Origin: Plasmodium brasilianum
Lineage: Eukaryota > Apicomplexa > Aconoidasida > Haemosporida > Plasmodiidae
Length of the DNA: 64,000 nt
Direction: 5' to 3'
Assembly (NCBI RefSeq): GCF_023973825.1
Contig: NW_027122924.1
Span: 207,001 to 271,000, forward strand
A program made the translations under genes and the position numbers. Positions 35,911-46,878 of this stretch are shown piece by piece. The first letter of the stretch is position 1. Every line of letters begins with the position of its first letter. The notes under the pieces were generated by a model. That model searched no databases, was not told where the DNA came from, and worked only from the letters and a program-made list of their open reading frames with translations.

Positions 35911-36030
35911 GTTTTCCTTACTCTACTTTCTTTATTCTACTTTCCTTACTTGCCTTATTTTACTTCCCTTTGTTTCGCTAACATTGCTCCCCTCATTTTT
36001 CCATGCACCCTTTTGAAACATTTTAGCTCG

Positions 36031-36061
<31 letters not shown>

Positions 36062-36717
36062 ACTAATTTTGAGGAAGGTAAGAGGATGGTATAATGAGAG
36101 GGCATCATACGTGAGGAAAAAATGTATACGTTTTTCAAATTATTCTTACGGAAACAATAGCTAAAAGAACAAAATTTAAAATCACAGAAAAAAAGGAAAA
36201 GAGAAATATTTATGTTACAACGTTATTCATGTTTTTAAACGTATCAAAAATAATGTATTTAATAAAAATTAATTTTGCTCGGTTTACTTGTCAATAGTAC
36301 TTACGACATAAATACAAAAGACTAGCGGAAATGAGAGGCAAAAGCGAAAAAAAAAATTTAAACAAAGGTAAGTTAGCACATAAGTATATATATAACACGC
36401 ACACACTTGTATACGTACATACTCACATACGTGCATAGCTGCACACGTACATACTCACATACGTGCATAGCTGCACACGTATATACTCACATACGTGCAT
36501 AGCTGCACACGTATATACTCACATACGTGCATAGCTGCACACGTACATACTCACATACGTGCATAGCTGCATACGTACATACTCACATACGTGCATAGCT
36601 ACATACGTACATACTCACATACGTGCATAGCTGCATACGTACATACTCAAATATGTGAATAGGTGCATACGTCCATATACCGATAGGTATACACAGAACC
36701 AGTAAAAGTGTTAAATA
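35911..36717. other. Intergenic, 3' side of ELC
   Basis: Contains T/C-rich TTTACTTTCC-like sequence (35905-36010), poly(dA) at 36031-36057 and the 32-bp minisatellite at about 36385-36665. No gene is seen. Confidence 0.5.
36385..36665. repeat. 32-bp minisatellite with internal hairpin
   Basis: About eight to nine units of the form CATACTCACATACGTGCATA + GCTGCACACGTA. Each unit contains the inverted arms GTGCA and TGCAC around TAGC, so each can form a small hairpin. Located just downstream of the ELC stop codon. Confidence 0.93.
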
Positions 36718-37672
36718 TCACACAACGTTTGTTAGTCTCTTCGAAATAGTGTTAAGGTCAATGGTATCCTTTTTGTCGGGGTTAGCTATTTCCAGTAGCA
36801 ACTCTAAATCCTTATCCGTCAGTCTTGTGTCTAACGCCTTCATAACCTTCGCGAAAAAGAAAGAAAAGGAAGAAAAATAAATCATAAAAAAAGAAAAAAA
36901 AAAACAAATTCCAAATTATTGCGCACCGATGCGGGGTGCACACATGTAGAGCGGTAAGAGTTGTGTAAAAAAAAGGAAAGAGGACAACAATCGAAAATAG
37001 AAAAAAGGGTAAATAATAGTTAGCAAAGGAACTTACATCCACAAAATTGTTAATCTTAATTTGCACACTCGAGCTTTTATCACTTAAACTTGAGATGTGC
37101 TTAAAGGGTTCTTCATAGTTGTAGTGCTTCCTGGCAAAGTTTAACCAAAACTCCATGTTAACGATCTTTAAAAAAAAAAAAAAAGAAAAAGAAGAAAAAA
37201 AAAAAAAGATATAAAGAGGGAAAAAAGTAGATAAAAATGAAATAAAAAGGAGATAAAAAAAATATATAAAAAAATGATAAAAATAAAAAAGGTTGGCGCG
37301 GTAACGTTGGTAGCAGCAGAAAAACATATTTGTCACTCACAAATTTGCATAACGCTAAGAAGTTGCACATAGGGAAAACATAAATAAAAGAAACATTACT
37401 TTTTAAATATTTTTTATTTGTTTATTTGTTTATTTGTTTATTTTTTTATTTGTTTATTTTTTTATTTGTTTATTTGTTTATTTGTTTATTTGTTTATTAT
37501 TTTATTTTTTTTTTTTGTGGCTTACTTCTGGCAATTCCGCCTTCTCTTCAGCGTTTAAGAGAATACCAAAGGAATGCATTAATTCGTAAAATTGACACAA
37601 AGGCATAGATTCGTCGCAGGAACTGAAAAGAATAAAGGCTTCCTTAAATTTCTCATCCATATCATTTCCCAT
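36718..37672 (-). CDS. ELC: Myosin A essential light chain (ELC)
   Basis: Three exons: 37672-37526 (MGNDMDEKFKEAFILFSSCD...ELPE), 37165-37037 (IVNMEFWLNFARKHYNYEEP...NNFVD) and 36846-36718 (VMKALDTRLTDKDLELLLEI...NVV). All junctions are phase 0 with GTAAGC/GTAAGT donors. The product is 134 residues, the length I recall for Plasmodium ELC. ELC binds the first IQ-like segment of the myosin A neck beside MTIP and stiffens the lever arm of the glideosome at the inner membrane complex, which is needed for motility and invasion. It is a calmodulin-fold protein whose EF-hand loops are degenerate (for example SSCDESMPLCQF), so calcium binding is weak or absent. The position matches PF3D7_1017500. The first intron contains a TTTG/TTTA array. 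Confidence 0.93.
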
Positions 37673-38564
37673 TTTGATATGTCCAGTTAGAGTAATTTTT
37701 TGGGGAGTGATGGGAAAAAAAAAAAAAAAAAAAAAGGAAAAAGGAAAAAGGAAAAAGGAAAAAGGAAAAAGGAAAAAGGAAAAAGGAAAAAGGAATAAGG
37801 AATAAGGAAAAAGGAATAAGGAATAAGGAAAAAGGAAAAAGGAATAAGGAAAAAGGAAAAAGGAAAAAGGAAAAGGAAAAGGAAAAGGAAAAAAAAAAAA
37901 CAGAAAAAGAACAAAGAGGAAGAAAAAAAAAAAAAAAAAATTTTAATTTTTTGAAATGTTTTACTATTATAATTGTGTAAAAGTTGAAATTACTTTTTTT
38001 TTTTTTTTTATTTTGCTTTATTTAGCCTAATTTTTTGTAAGGATTGCTAAAGAGTTGTAAGCATAAAATTGCTGTAAACATTAGTAGCTAGAAGTTTATA
38101 AAACGAATGTGTTAATTCGTGAAATTAACAGTATAACAATTTGAAAAAATGTGCATGGGGAGGTGTACCTTTGGGGTATGCGGTTTGACAACTTTCTATT
38201 TTTATTTTTATTTCAGTTTTTACGCTTATTTTTATTTCAGTTTTTATGCTTATTTTTATTTCAGTTTTTACGCTTATTTTTATTTCAGTTCTTACGCTTA
38301 TTTTTATTTCAATTTTTACGTTTACTTTTACGTTTACTTTTACGTTTACTTTTACGTTTACCTTCACGTTTACTTTCACTTTTGCTTTTATTTTTACTTT
38401 TACTTTTGCAATTTTATTTTTTCTTTTTTTCAAATTTTTTTCTCAAATTTGATGTTGTTTTTGTTAATTTTTTAATTTTTATTTTTATTTTCTATTTTTT
38501 TTAAGAGGTTGTTTTTATGGTTTATCTTGTTTTGGTTGTAACTCTTTTTATTTTTCTTTTTTTT

Positions 38565-38655
<91 letters not shown>

Positions 38656-39762
38656 ATTGTTGGACTATGCCGTTTGTTAGGCTGTAATTCATAGTGGGTA
38701 TTTATGAACAAACATATGAGCATATATATATACGTTAATGTATGTGCACATACGTATAAACATATTATTATATATGTAAGTATATTAATGGTATATATTA
38801 ATTTACGCACGTGTACATGTTCATCTGACCTAGTTTTATGGTTGTTTTTCCGTACATATAAAAAAGATATATATATATTTTATATGTATGTTCTTGCCTG
38901 TGGTAACAGGTTTTTTCTTGAAAAAAAAAAATAAAGTGAACTAGTTAGTGGAGGATAAATAATGTACTTATGTATGTATGCATGTGACTGCTTTGGGAAA
39001 TTTCTTTTTTTTTTTTTTTTTCCTTCTTTTCATCCTTTTTTTTCTTTTTTTCTTTTTTTCATGCCTTTTATGCTGTTTCTTAGGAAGAATGAAGTGGCTG
39101 ATAAAATGAAATGGAAAAAAAAAAAAAAAAAATAAAATAACAGATTTATACGATAAAGTGGTGAAATGGAGATCTCTTCAAATTTGATGTTAAATAATAG
39201 TACGTATACTTTTTGATATACCTATGTATTTACTTAAAATGTGAAAGCAAGAACATACTTACTGTATATAAAGATACATGAGGTGTTATTTGTTTTATGC
39301 TAACATGGACACCTAACATCATTTAATATCATATGAATAGGTTAACTTTCGGTCAATATACCTTCCTACTATTTTTTATTCCGGAAATGTATGAATGTAT
39401 AAGATTGTGTATCTATTTTTTTTTTTATTTTATATTTTATTTATATTTATTTTATTTATATTTATTTTATTTATATTTATTTTATTTATATTTATATTTA
39501 TTTTATTTTTTTTATTTTTATTTTTTTTTATTTTATTTTTTTAAATTCCCCTGCCACATTTATATATTTTCACTCCTTTTTATAAATTATAAGGAAAACT
39601 GTTAAATAATTTTAACTCGTAAAGTATTCAAATTTTCGCTAAAAGGGATGAAAAATGGTTCAAATGAAAGAAAATAGAATTTTCCTGTGAGCAAATTAAA
39701 ATCTTCCGTGTTAAGCATTTTGGAGTAACACGCTTTTAGAGTAATACACTTTCTGGAATGAA

Positions 39763-39801
<39 letters not shown>

Positions 39802-40323
39802 TTGTTGTTACCTGAGTAGTTACATTGCATTATATAATTGAAAAATAATGTAAATCATTTCAATTTCCGCTGGTAATGTACTTTAAGTCGTATTTACCTT
39901 TATTGAGGATTTCAAATACTGCTCTTTTTTTTTTTTTTTTTCCTTTTCTGACACGGCTGTTTTATGCAAACCTTTTATTAGAGCATGTTGATACGTTACA
40001 AGTAAAAAAGTGTGTGTATGTTTGTTCGTGTGTGTGTGTGTGTGCAAGAGTACATATATGTATGGATATATTTTCATGGGTATGTACGTACGCATATGTA
40101 TGTATGCGCCCCGTGTACATTAAATAGAAAGTGGAGGAATAGTCGTATAATTATGCTGTTGTAATAAACTATTTTTTTCGTCCCCCTTCCCCTTCTTCTG
40201 TTTTTCCGTATTCTTTTTTTTTGAGAACAATAAATTTTATTTCCAAAAAAAAAGAAAAACAAAACAAAAAAGATGTTATCTTTTTCTTCTTAATGATGTT
40301 TCATTTTGTAAGGTTTTTAAAAA
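37673..40323. other. Divergent intergenic region between ELC and phosphomannomutase
   Basis: A promoter-type space of about 2.6 kb. It has a GGAAAAA 7-bp array (37735-37890), a 24-bp TATTTTTATTTCAGTTTTTACGCT array (38197-38325) passing into TTTACGTTTACT, the T86 tract at 38567-38652, an ATTTTATTTAT array (39420-39545), poly(dT) at 39770-39800 and (GT)n near 40030. No gene is supported. Confidence 0.55.
38567..38652. repeat. Uninterrupted T86 homopolymer
   Basis: Eighty-six consecutive T residues, the longest homopolymer in the window, about 0.9 kb upstream of the ELC start and 1.7 kb upstream of phosphomannomutase. The true length is uncertain because such runs are prone to sequencing error. 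Confidence 0.85.
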
Positions 40324-40785
40324 ATGACTACGAATAAGAAACACAAATTTTTTCTGTTTGACGTCGATGGAACTTTGACTCACTCTAGAAAAGTAAGAAT
40401 AATCAATTGAAATGGAATACAAGTACGACCTTCTTCTTTCTTTTTCTTTTTTATGCCCAGCTGTGTGTTGTCCTATCCGTCCCCTCCTAGTACACGTATA
40501 AATTTACGTCTGAACGTTAATGTCTATGTACGCACGAACACATAAGGGAACATCCTTGCATATTAGCCGATCGACCAAAATATGGTTGGCATTTTGTTAG
40601 AACTGAAGTCGAGGGACAAAAATTCCATAGGAGTAGTAGGAGGCTCTGATTATAAAAAAATCATAGAACAAATAAAACGTAACAAGACAAAAAGGGAAAA
40701 AAAAAAAAAAAAGGAACTACGAGTAGTGTATTATGCTTGCGTCTGTGTGATTATGTTCTGTACCGGGTCCTACATATGTAAACAG

Positions 40786-40822
<37 letters not shown>

Positions 40823-41074
40823 ATGTGTATATACGAATATGTGGGTCAAAACTAATTCATCGTGCTTCTTTCCCTTTTTCCCTTTTTCCCTTTCAAGACC
40901 CCGAGATGTTTGATTATATATTCTCTGAAAACGGTGTAGTGGCACATAAGAACAACGAGCAGTATTTTTCGGAGGTAAGAGGAGGACGCATAATTGCTCC
41001 GTCTGTACGAAACTTTATTTTCAACACAAGCAGATTATAAGTAGATTCTTATCTTTTACATGTAGATTGGAGAT

Positions 41075-41112
<38 letters not shown>

Positions 41113-42776
41113 ATAGAGTATAACCAGTTTTTTGGGAGAGGAGAAATTAAAAAAGGTGATAAATTATTGCTTGGTATATATTGCTAATTTGGATATACCA
41201 AAGAAGAGGTTAAAAAAAGAAGTAAAATAAAAAAAAAAAAAAAAAAAAAATTTACCTTAATAGACTATTCAAAATGGTTAGGTTAAAAATGTTTTAAAGC
41301 TGTTCAAATATATGTACATGTATATATATACTTCGTTATTTAATGGTACTTTCTTTTTAGAGGTACATTTGTGGAATTACGAAAGGGGATAATAAACATT
41401 AGTCCTATTGGTAGGAATTGCTCTCAGGAAGAGAGGGAAGAATTCTGTGCATATAATTTAGAGAAGGATGTTATTAAAACTTTTCGCTTAAACCTGATGA
41501 ATGAGTAACCAGCATGTTACAATTCTTTTACTAGTGTATTGTTTTACGTGTCGTTGTTCTGAATATGTGCGTTGAATATAAGCACTTGTATGTGTAAATA
41601 TACGTATGTTCATTCGCTCAATTAATCAGTCAGCTACTCATCTGCAACTGCATTTTTTTCACTCTTTTATTTTTTTTTTCCAATTTTTTTTTTTTTATGA
41701 ATGCCTCTTGTCGCACATAAAAAGGTTCAAGGATTTTAACTTGACGTTTTCCATTGGGGGACAGATATCGATAGACTGCTTTCCAACAGTAAGAGAGAAA
41801 AAAAAAAAATAGCATATATATCGTAAATAGCATAAACAGCATAAATATCATAAATAGCGTAAATATCATAAATAGCGTAAATATCATAAATAGCGTAAAT
41901 ATCATAAATAGCGTAAATATCATAAATAGCGTAAATATCATAAATAGAGTAAATATCATAAATAGCGTAAATATCATAAATAGAGTAAATATCATAAATA
42001 GCATAAATATCATATATAGCATAAATATCATATATAGTAAAAATTGTAAAAGCATCACTTACGAAGCTACACACTACTTGTGTGGGAGCAACGGCCATTT
42101 ACATCCCACTTGAGGGGCGTGTAGAAAATATAAAAGAATAAAAAGTAAAAGGTAACTGTACATATATATATATGGAAGTATGCACACGCGTTTATAAAAA
42201 TAAATTTCCATTTTCAGGGGTGGGACAAGACATTTTGCTTAAGACACATCGAAGGGATATTCAGCGAAATTTATTTTTTTGGTGATAAGACGGAAAAGGT
42301 GAGAAAAAAAGAGGAGACAAGGAATGGAATTGTTTTTCTTGTCCGCACCGTTTATCTGTTCGTGTGTTCTTTTATTCTTTTGTACCTCATTTGTTCATCT
42401 GTTCATCTGTTCATTTGTTCATTTGTTCACTTGTTCATATTATTTTGTTTTTTTTTTTCTAAATTTTTGCAATTTTTGTAATTTTCGTAATTTTCGTATT
42501 TTTCATATTTTTCGTGTTTTTCGTGTTTTTCGTGATTTTCTTGTTTTTTGTGATTTTCCTGTTTTTTGTGATTTTCCTGTTTTTTGTGATTTTCCTGTTT
42601 TTTGTGATTTTCCTGTTTTTTGTGATTTTCTTGTTTTTTGAGTTTTTCCCATTTTTCCATTAACAAATCAGGGAGGAAATGACTACGAACTATTTAACGA
42701 CAAAAGGGTGCGAGGCTACTCAGTCACATGCCCAGCGGATACTATACAAGTTATAAGGACGTTTTTAGACACATGA
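40324..42776 (+). CDS. PMM: Phosphomannomutase, eight exons
   Basis: Exons: 40324-40392, 40567-40678, 40898-40974, 41117-41208, 41361-41504, 41725-41788, 42218-42298 and 42672-42776. Phases are consistent throughout and the product is 247 residues, the normal eukaryotic PMM size. The enzyme converts mannose-6-phosphate to mannose-1-phosphate for GDP-mannose, feeding GPI anchors and N- or C-mannosylation. Seen: HAD nucleophile motif FDVDGTLT (D13, D15), [27 protein letters not shown]...[32 protein letters not shown] and the metal-binding [16 protein letters not shown]. Exon 2 begins [14 protein letters not shown] after TATTAG. Introns 6 and 7 are filled with 18-bp tandem arrays. The position matches PF3D7_1017400. 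I am sure of the gene; the donor of exon 2 (GTAACA) is the least certain boundary. Confidence 0.93.
41815..42045. repeat. 18-bp array AAATATCATAAATAGCGT inside PMM intron 6
   Basis: About twelve units inside the 429-bp intron 41789-42217. It gives a false antisense ORF of DIYAIY repeats. Confidence 0.92.
42470..42648. repeat. 18-bp array GATTTTCCTGTTTTTTGT inside PMM intron 7
   Basis: Five or more near-perfect units, preceded by degenerate TTTCGTATT units, within the intron 42299-42671. Confidence 0.9.
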
Positions 42777-43695
42777 TGGATGATCATTTTTTTGGTTTTA
42801 TCGTGGTTTGAAGTTTTATTTTATTTTATTATTTTATTTTATTATTTTATATATTATGTTATTATATTATTTTACTATATTTTATTATATTATTCTACTA
42901 TATTTTATTATATTATTCTACTATATTTTGTTATATTATTCTGCTATATTTTATTATATTATTCTACTATATTTTATTATATTATTCTACTATATTTTAT
43001 TATATTATTCTACTATATTTTATTATATTATTCTACTATATTTTATTATATTATTCTATTTTATTTTAATGTTTTATATTATAATATTATTTTATTATTA
43101 TTATTTTTTTTTGTTAACTTATCATTTTGTTTTAAAATGTGTACACTGTTGGAAAAATGAGGAATGCTTTACCGTTGGGTAGTATGGTCATTGACTTTGT
43201 ATAAATACATACACGGGGGTAACCAATTTTTTACGTGCACAAAATAAATAAAACAGTTTGAATAAATTTAGAGCTATTTAATCCTATATATCTCTTTTTT
43301 ATGTTTATGAACAAGAACAGCGACCATTTTGTTTGACACGTCGTCCTTCCGTTCAAACTGTGAACATCCTTTTTATGAGCTATACGTACATATATATATA
43401 CATATATATATACATACATATATATATACATACATATATATATACATACATATATATATACATACATATATATATTTATATATTTATGTACTGTGTAGGT
43501 TTTTTTTTTTTTTTTCGTTTGTAAGTAGCATTATTTTATACACCAAACAGTATAACTCATTAAATGTAGGAAAATATTTTTCGACAAAATTTACTCATCA
43601 CAACGTAATGTGATAACAACAATTGTATAATTCGAAAGTACTTTTAACTTTTCATCCTTGTATTGTTCGGTGGTATTTTAAAATAATTTAATCAA

Positions 43696-43877
43696 ACCAG
43701 AAATATATACCATTTGTATAAACCCTCAGACGATTCACGATATGGTGTGATGATATCGTTTAGCATATATATAAATTCGCTATATAAGAAAAAGTAAAAT
43801 AAAATAATGCTGCGTATAATTGGTGAAGCACATTCGACCAAGTAATATATATAAAGTAGTTCGCCGCATGAAATCTG
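43696..43877 (-). CDS. Candidate exon of a small hydrophobic protein
   Basis: On the minus strand, a T-rich tract ending in CCTTTTCGTTTGCAG is followed by an open segment reading ISCGELLYIYYLVECASPII, then a second hydrophobic stretch, then NDIITPYRESSEGLYKWYIF and a stop. It has about 60 codons without a start, and two membrane-like segments. It looks like the last exon of a small membrane protein, but no upstream exon was identified and all three frames are fairly open. Function unknown. Confidence 0.25.
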
Positions 43878-44151
43878 CAAACGAAAAGGAAAAAAATATA
43901 TAAGCAAATTTTATTTCTTTTTTCTTTTTTGCTTGGCATTTCCTTTTCCTTTTTTTATGTTCGTATGTGCAACTCCACAATGCATCATTTCGGACAAAAA
44001 AAAAAAAAAAAAAAAAAAATAGAAAAGCGCATAGGATATATGTGATGTAGTATATGCGAAAAATTGCGCTACATTTATTCATATAATATACACATGTACA
44101 TTTATGTGTATGGTTATATTTGCATATATATGTGTATACATACATATATGC

Positions 44152-44199
<48 letters not shown>

Positions 44200-44564
44200 C
44201 ATATATCTATGCATGCGTACGTGTTATTCGTTGTAAAGTAGGAATTTTGAAAATTGAAACTCTATTTTAATATATGTACTTAAACATTTTGACTATACTG
44301 AGTTGTTGTTATCCGCAAATTTTTAATGTTTTTGGCGTTTGCGGGTAGTGATATTTTTTAGTTTAATATTTCTTTTTCCATTTTTCTGACTTGTATGTAA
44401 TCTCTTTTTTTTTTTTTTTATGAACTGGTCAAGTAAACTTTTTCGTTATCCCTTTGTAAATTTGAAATAGTTTCAATGTAATTTTTTTGACAGAGAAGCT
44501 TTATTATTGTAAAAAAAAAAAAAAAAAAGGGAAAAAGGAAAAACAGAAGAACAGAAGAAAAGAA

Positions 44565-44745
44565 GAGGAATAAAGTAAAGAAGAGGAATAAAGAAAAGAA
44601 GAGGAATAAAGAAAAGAAGAGGAATAAAGAAAAGAAGAGGAATAAAGAAAAGAAGAGGAATAAAGAAAAGAAGAGGAATAAAGAAAAGAAGAGGAATAAA
44701 GAAAAGAAGAGGAATAAAGAAAAGGAAAAGGAATAAAGAAAAGGA
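44565..44745. repeat. 18-bp purine array GAAGAGGAATAAAGAAAA upstream of GRASP
   Basis: About nine units of a pure polypurine (plus T) repeat end roughly 90 bp before the GRASP start codon, so the array lies in the probable 5' UTR or core promoter. An antisense ORF (FFIPLL repeats) is an artefact. Confidence 0.92.
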
Positions 44746-44835
44746 AAAGGAATAAAGAAAAGAAAAAAAGGAAAAAAAGAAAAAAAGGAAAAAAAGGAAA
44801 AAAAGAAAAAAAGGAAAAAAAGAAAAATATAAAAT

Positions 44836-46878
44836 ATGGGAGCAGGACAAGCGAAACAACATAATATGGGTAAGAGGAAAGAAGAGAAGAAGCTTCGTTA
44901 CTTGTATGAGCGAACATATAGGGCGCAAAAGAGTTAAAATTACAGTCTTTTCTTGTGCATAACAACGCGTATGCACATGTGGACATGTATATACATATAC
45001 ATAAATATACATACATATACATATACGTACATATACGTACATATACGTACATATATATTTGGGGGTATGCGAAACAGTCTCACCCCTACTTAACAGCAAA
45101 GTTTTGCGTGTTGTCCCAATTTAAAATTACTTTCTTTTAAAATCCTATTTATTTTTTATTTTATTATATTTTTTATTTTATTTTATCATATTTTTTATTT
45201 TATTTTATTATATTTTTTATTTTATTTTATTTTATTATATATTTTTTTTTTTTTTGGTATCCCGCTCATCCCTCTTTTCTAAGGCTACAGAGTTATCAAA
45301 GTGAGTGAGAACAGTCCTGCAAGTGAGTGTAACATAGAAATATTTTTCGACTACATTGTTCAAGCTGATAATTTGAAATTATTAGATGGGTTTAGATACA
45401 CATATGATAATTTCGTAGAGAAGTTGAGACAAAATGAAAACAAAGAATTACTTCTGTTAGTATATAACTGCCGCTATAACGAAATGAAACAAGTAAAAAT
45501 TATACCAAGAAAATGGAAGGGAAATGGGTTACTAGGAATAAATTTAAGCTATGAATCGTCGAATGCAATGAATGAAGGAGTTCGTGTATTAGAAATTTTT
45601 GAAGGTTCCCCTGCATTTAAAAGTAATTTAATAGAATATAGTGACTACATAATAGGACAAGAGAATAATATATTTAGAAATCAAGATGAGTTAACAAATT
45701 ATATTGATACAAACTATTTAAATTATATTAAAGAAAAAAAAACTGAACCGTTCAGGTTATATTTTTTTGTATATAATAAAGATACAGAGAAAATAAGAAA
45801 AGTACAAATAGAACCTAATAACTCATGGGGATGTAAAGGATTACTAGGATGTAACATAGGAACTGGATTTATACATAAAATTCCATTTTGCAAAAATGAT
45901 AATTTTATAAAAGGATTAGATCCAAATAATGTAGAAGGTCCTCAAGCTATACATATTGGCAATTCGAGTATGAGTAGCGAAAGGAACAATGATGTACGTA
46001 ATGACGATTCACCTACGAATTTGGAACAGGGTAGTGAAGTAGGGGCTGCTAGCAAAGGTGATAAGGTTGGCGGAATTGCACATATTGGAGATAGTGAAGG
46101 AGAGATGGGCAGAACTAAAGGATTTCTTATCCCTGGAAAAGTTGGTAGTATTGTGGACATTGAACATACAATGAACAATGAGCAAACGAAAGAAACTCAA
46201 ATAAGCAGAACCCATATTAGCAACAGAGAATATTCAAGTGATGATAACAAAAATTATAAAAAAATGAAAACATGTTATTATGTAAATAATAACTATGATA
46301 CATCTAAATTTTCAGGAAACATTATTAAGAAAGACATTTTGAATAATAATAAGAATGATGATGATGATAATGATGATGATAATGATGATGCTGATGATGA
46401 TAATGATGATGATAATGATGATGATGATAATGATAATGATAATGATGGTGGTACTGCTAATGATAATGATGGTGGTACTGCTAATGATAATGATGGTGGT
46501 ACTGATAAGAACGAATGCGATATAAGTAATACCATCGAATTGGCAAAAGAGGATTTAGAAAAATATAGTAAAAGTGAGGATGATTCATTAAGCTCGAGCG
46601 ATAAGAGAAATGAAAATGGTTATGTAGATGACTATACAGATTATGTTCGAAGCATGAGAATATACAGCAAAGAAATGAATGAAATATATGAGAGTATGAA
46701 TAAAAACAGTGAGCTATTAAATAGTATAAAAATGAGAACTGTGCAAAATTCTTTAGATGAAAATTATTCTACTAATAGTAATAAACTCAGCCATACACAT
46801 GCATATACACAAAAAAATGATCAAGAACAATTTGTTTTCCCATATGCATGTGATAAAGAAGAAAAGGAAAAAATTTAA
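44836..46878 (+). CDS. GRASP: Golgi reassembly stacking protein (GRASP)
   Basis: Two exons: 44836-44869 (MGAGQAKQHNM) and 45284-46878. The GTAAGAG donor and TTTTCTAAG acceptor join in phase 1 to give MGYRVIKVSENSPASE; the product is 542 residues. The micro-exon supplies the N-myristoylation signal (Gly2) that anchors GRASP to cis-Golgi membranes. Two PDZ-like GRASP domains follow: about 12-105 (NSPASECNIEIFFDYIVQAD; carboxylate-loop GNGLLGINLSYES) and about 106-205 (EGSPAFKSN, SNLIEYSDYIIG, then KGLLGCNIGTGFIH). The C-terminal half is the regulatory, disordered part, with an Asn/Asp run (about 363-400) and GGTANDND repeats. Exon 2 cannot start the protein itself, since a TAA stop lies in its frame just before the acceptor. 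Alternative 5' splicing giving a second isoform is reported, as I recall, for P. falciparum GRASP. The position matches PF3D7_1017300. Confidence 0.93.

Larger units (their letters stand above)
42777..44835. other. Intergenic between PMM and GRASP
   Basis: Contains a 23-bp CTACTATATTTTATTATATTATT array (about 42880-43060), TATATATACATACA repeats (43390-43475), (TA)n at 44150-44194 and the 18-bp GAAGAGGAATAAAGAAAA array (44565-44745). A non-repetitive coding-like island on the minus strand (43696-43877) is listed separately. Confidence 0.5.

Noticed and set aside
36385..36665. CRISPR-like array of ~32-bp units
   Set aside because: Units are directly tandem with no unique spacers, and the organism is a eukaryote; it is a minisatellite.
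44473..45099. Antisense ORFs of 182 and 208 codons upstream of GRASP
   Set aside because: Phe/Ile/Leu repeats from the complement of the 18-bp purine array; they overlap the GRASP first exon.
45301..45303. GTG as the start of the GRASP reading frame
   Set aside because: The family begins with MGxGxxK...; the micro-exon at 44836-44869 supplies this and splices in phase, giving GYRVIKV before this GTG, which is an internal Val codon.
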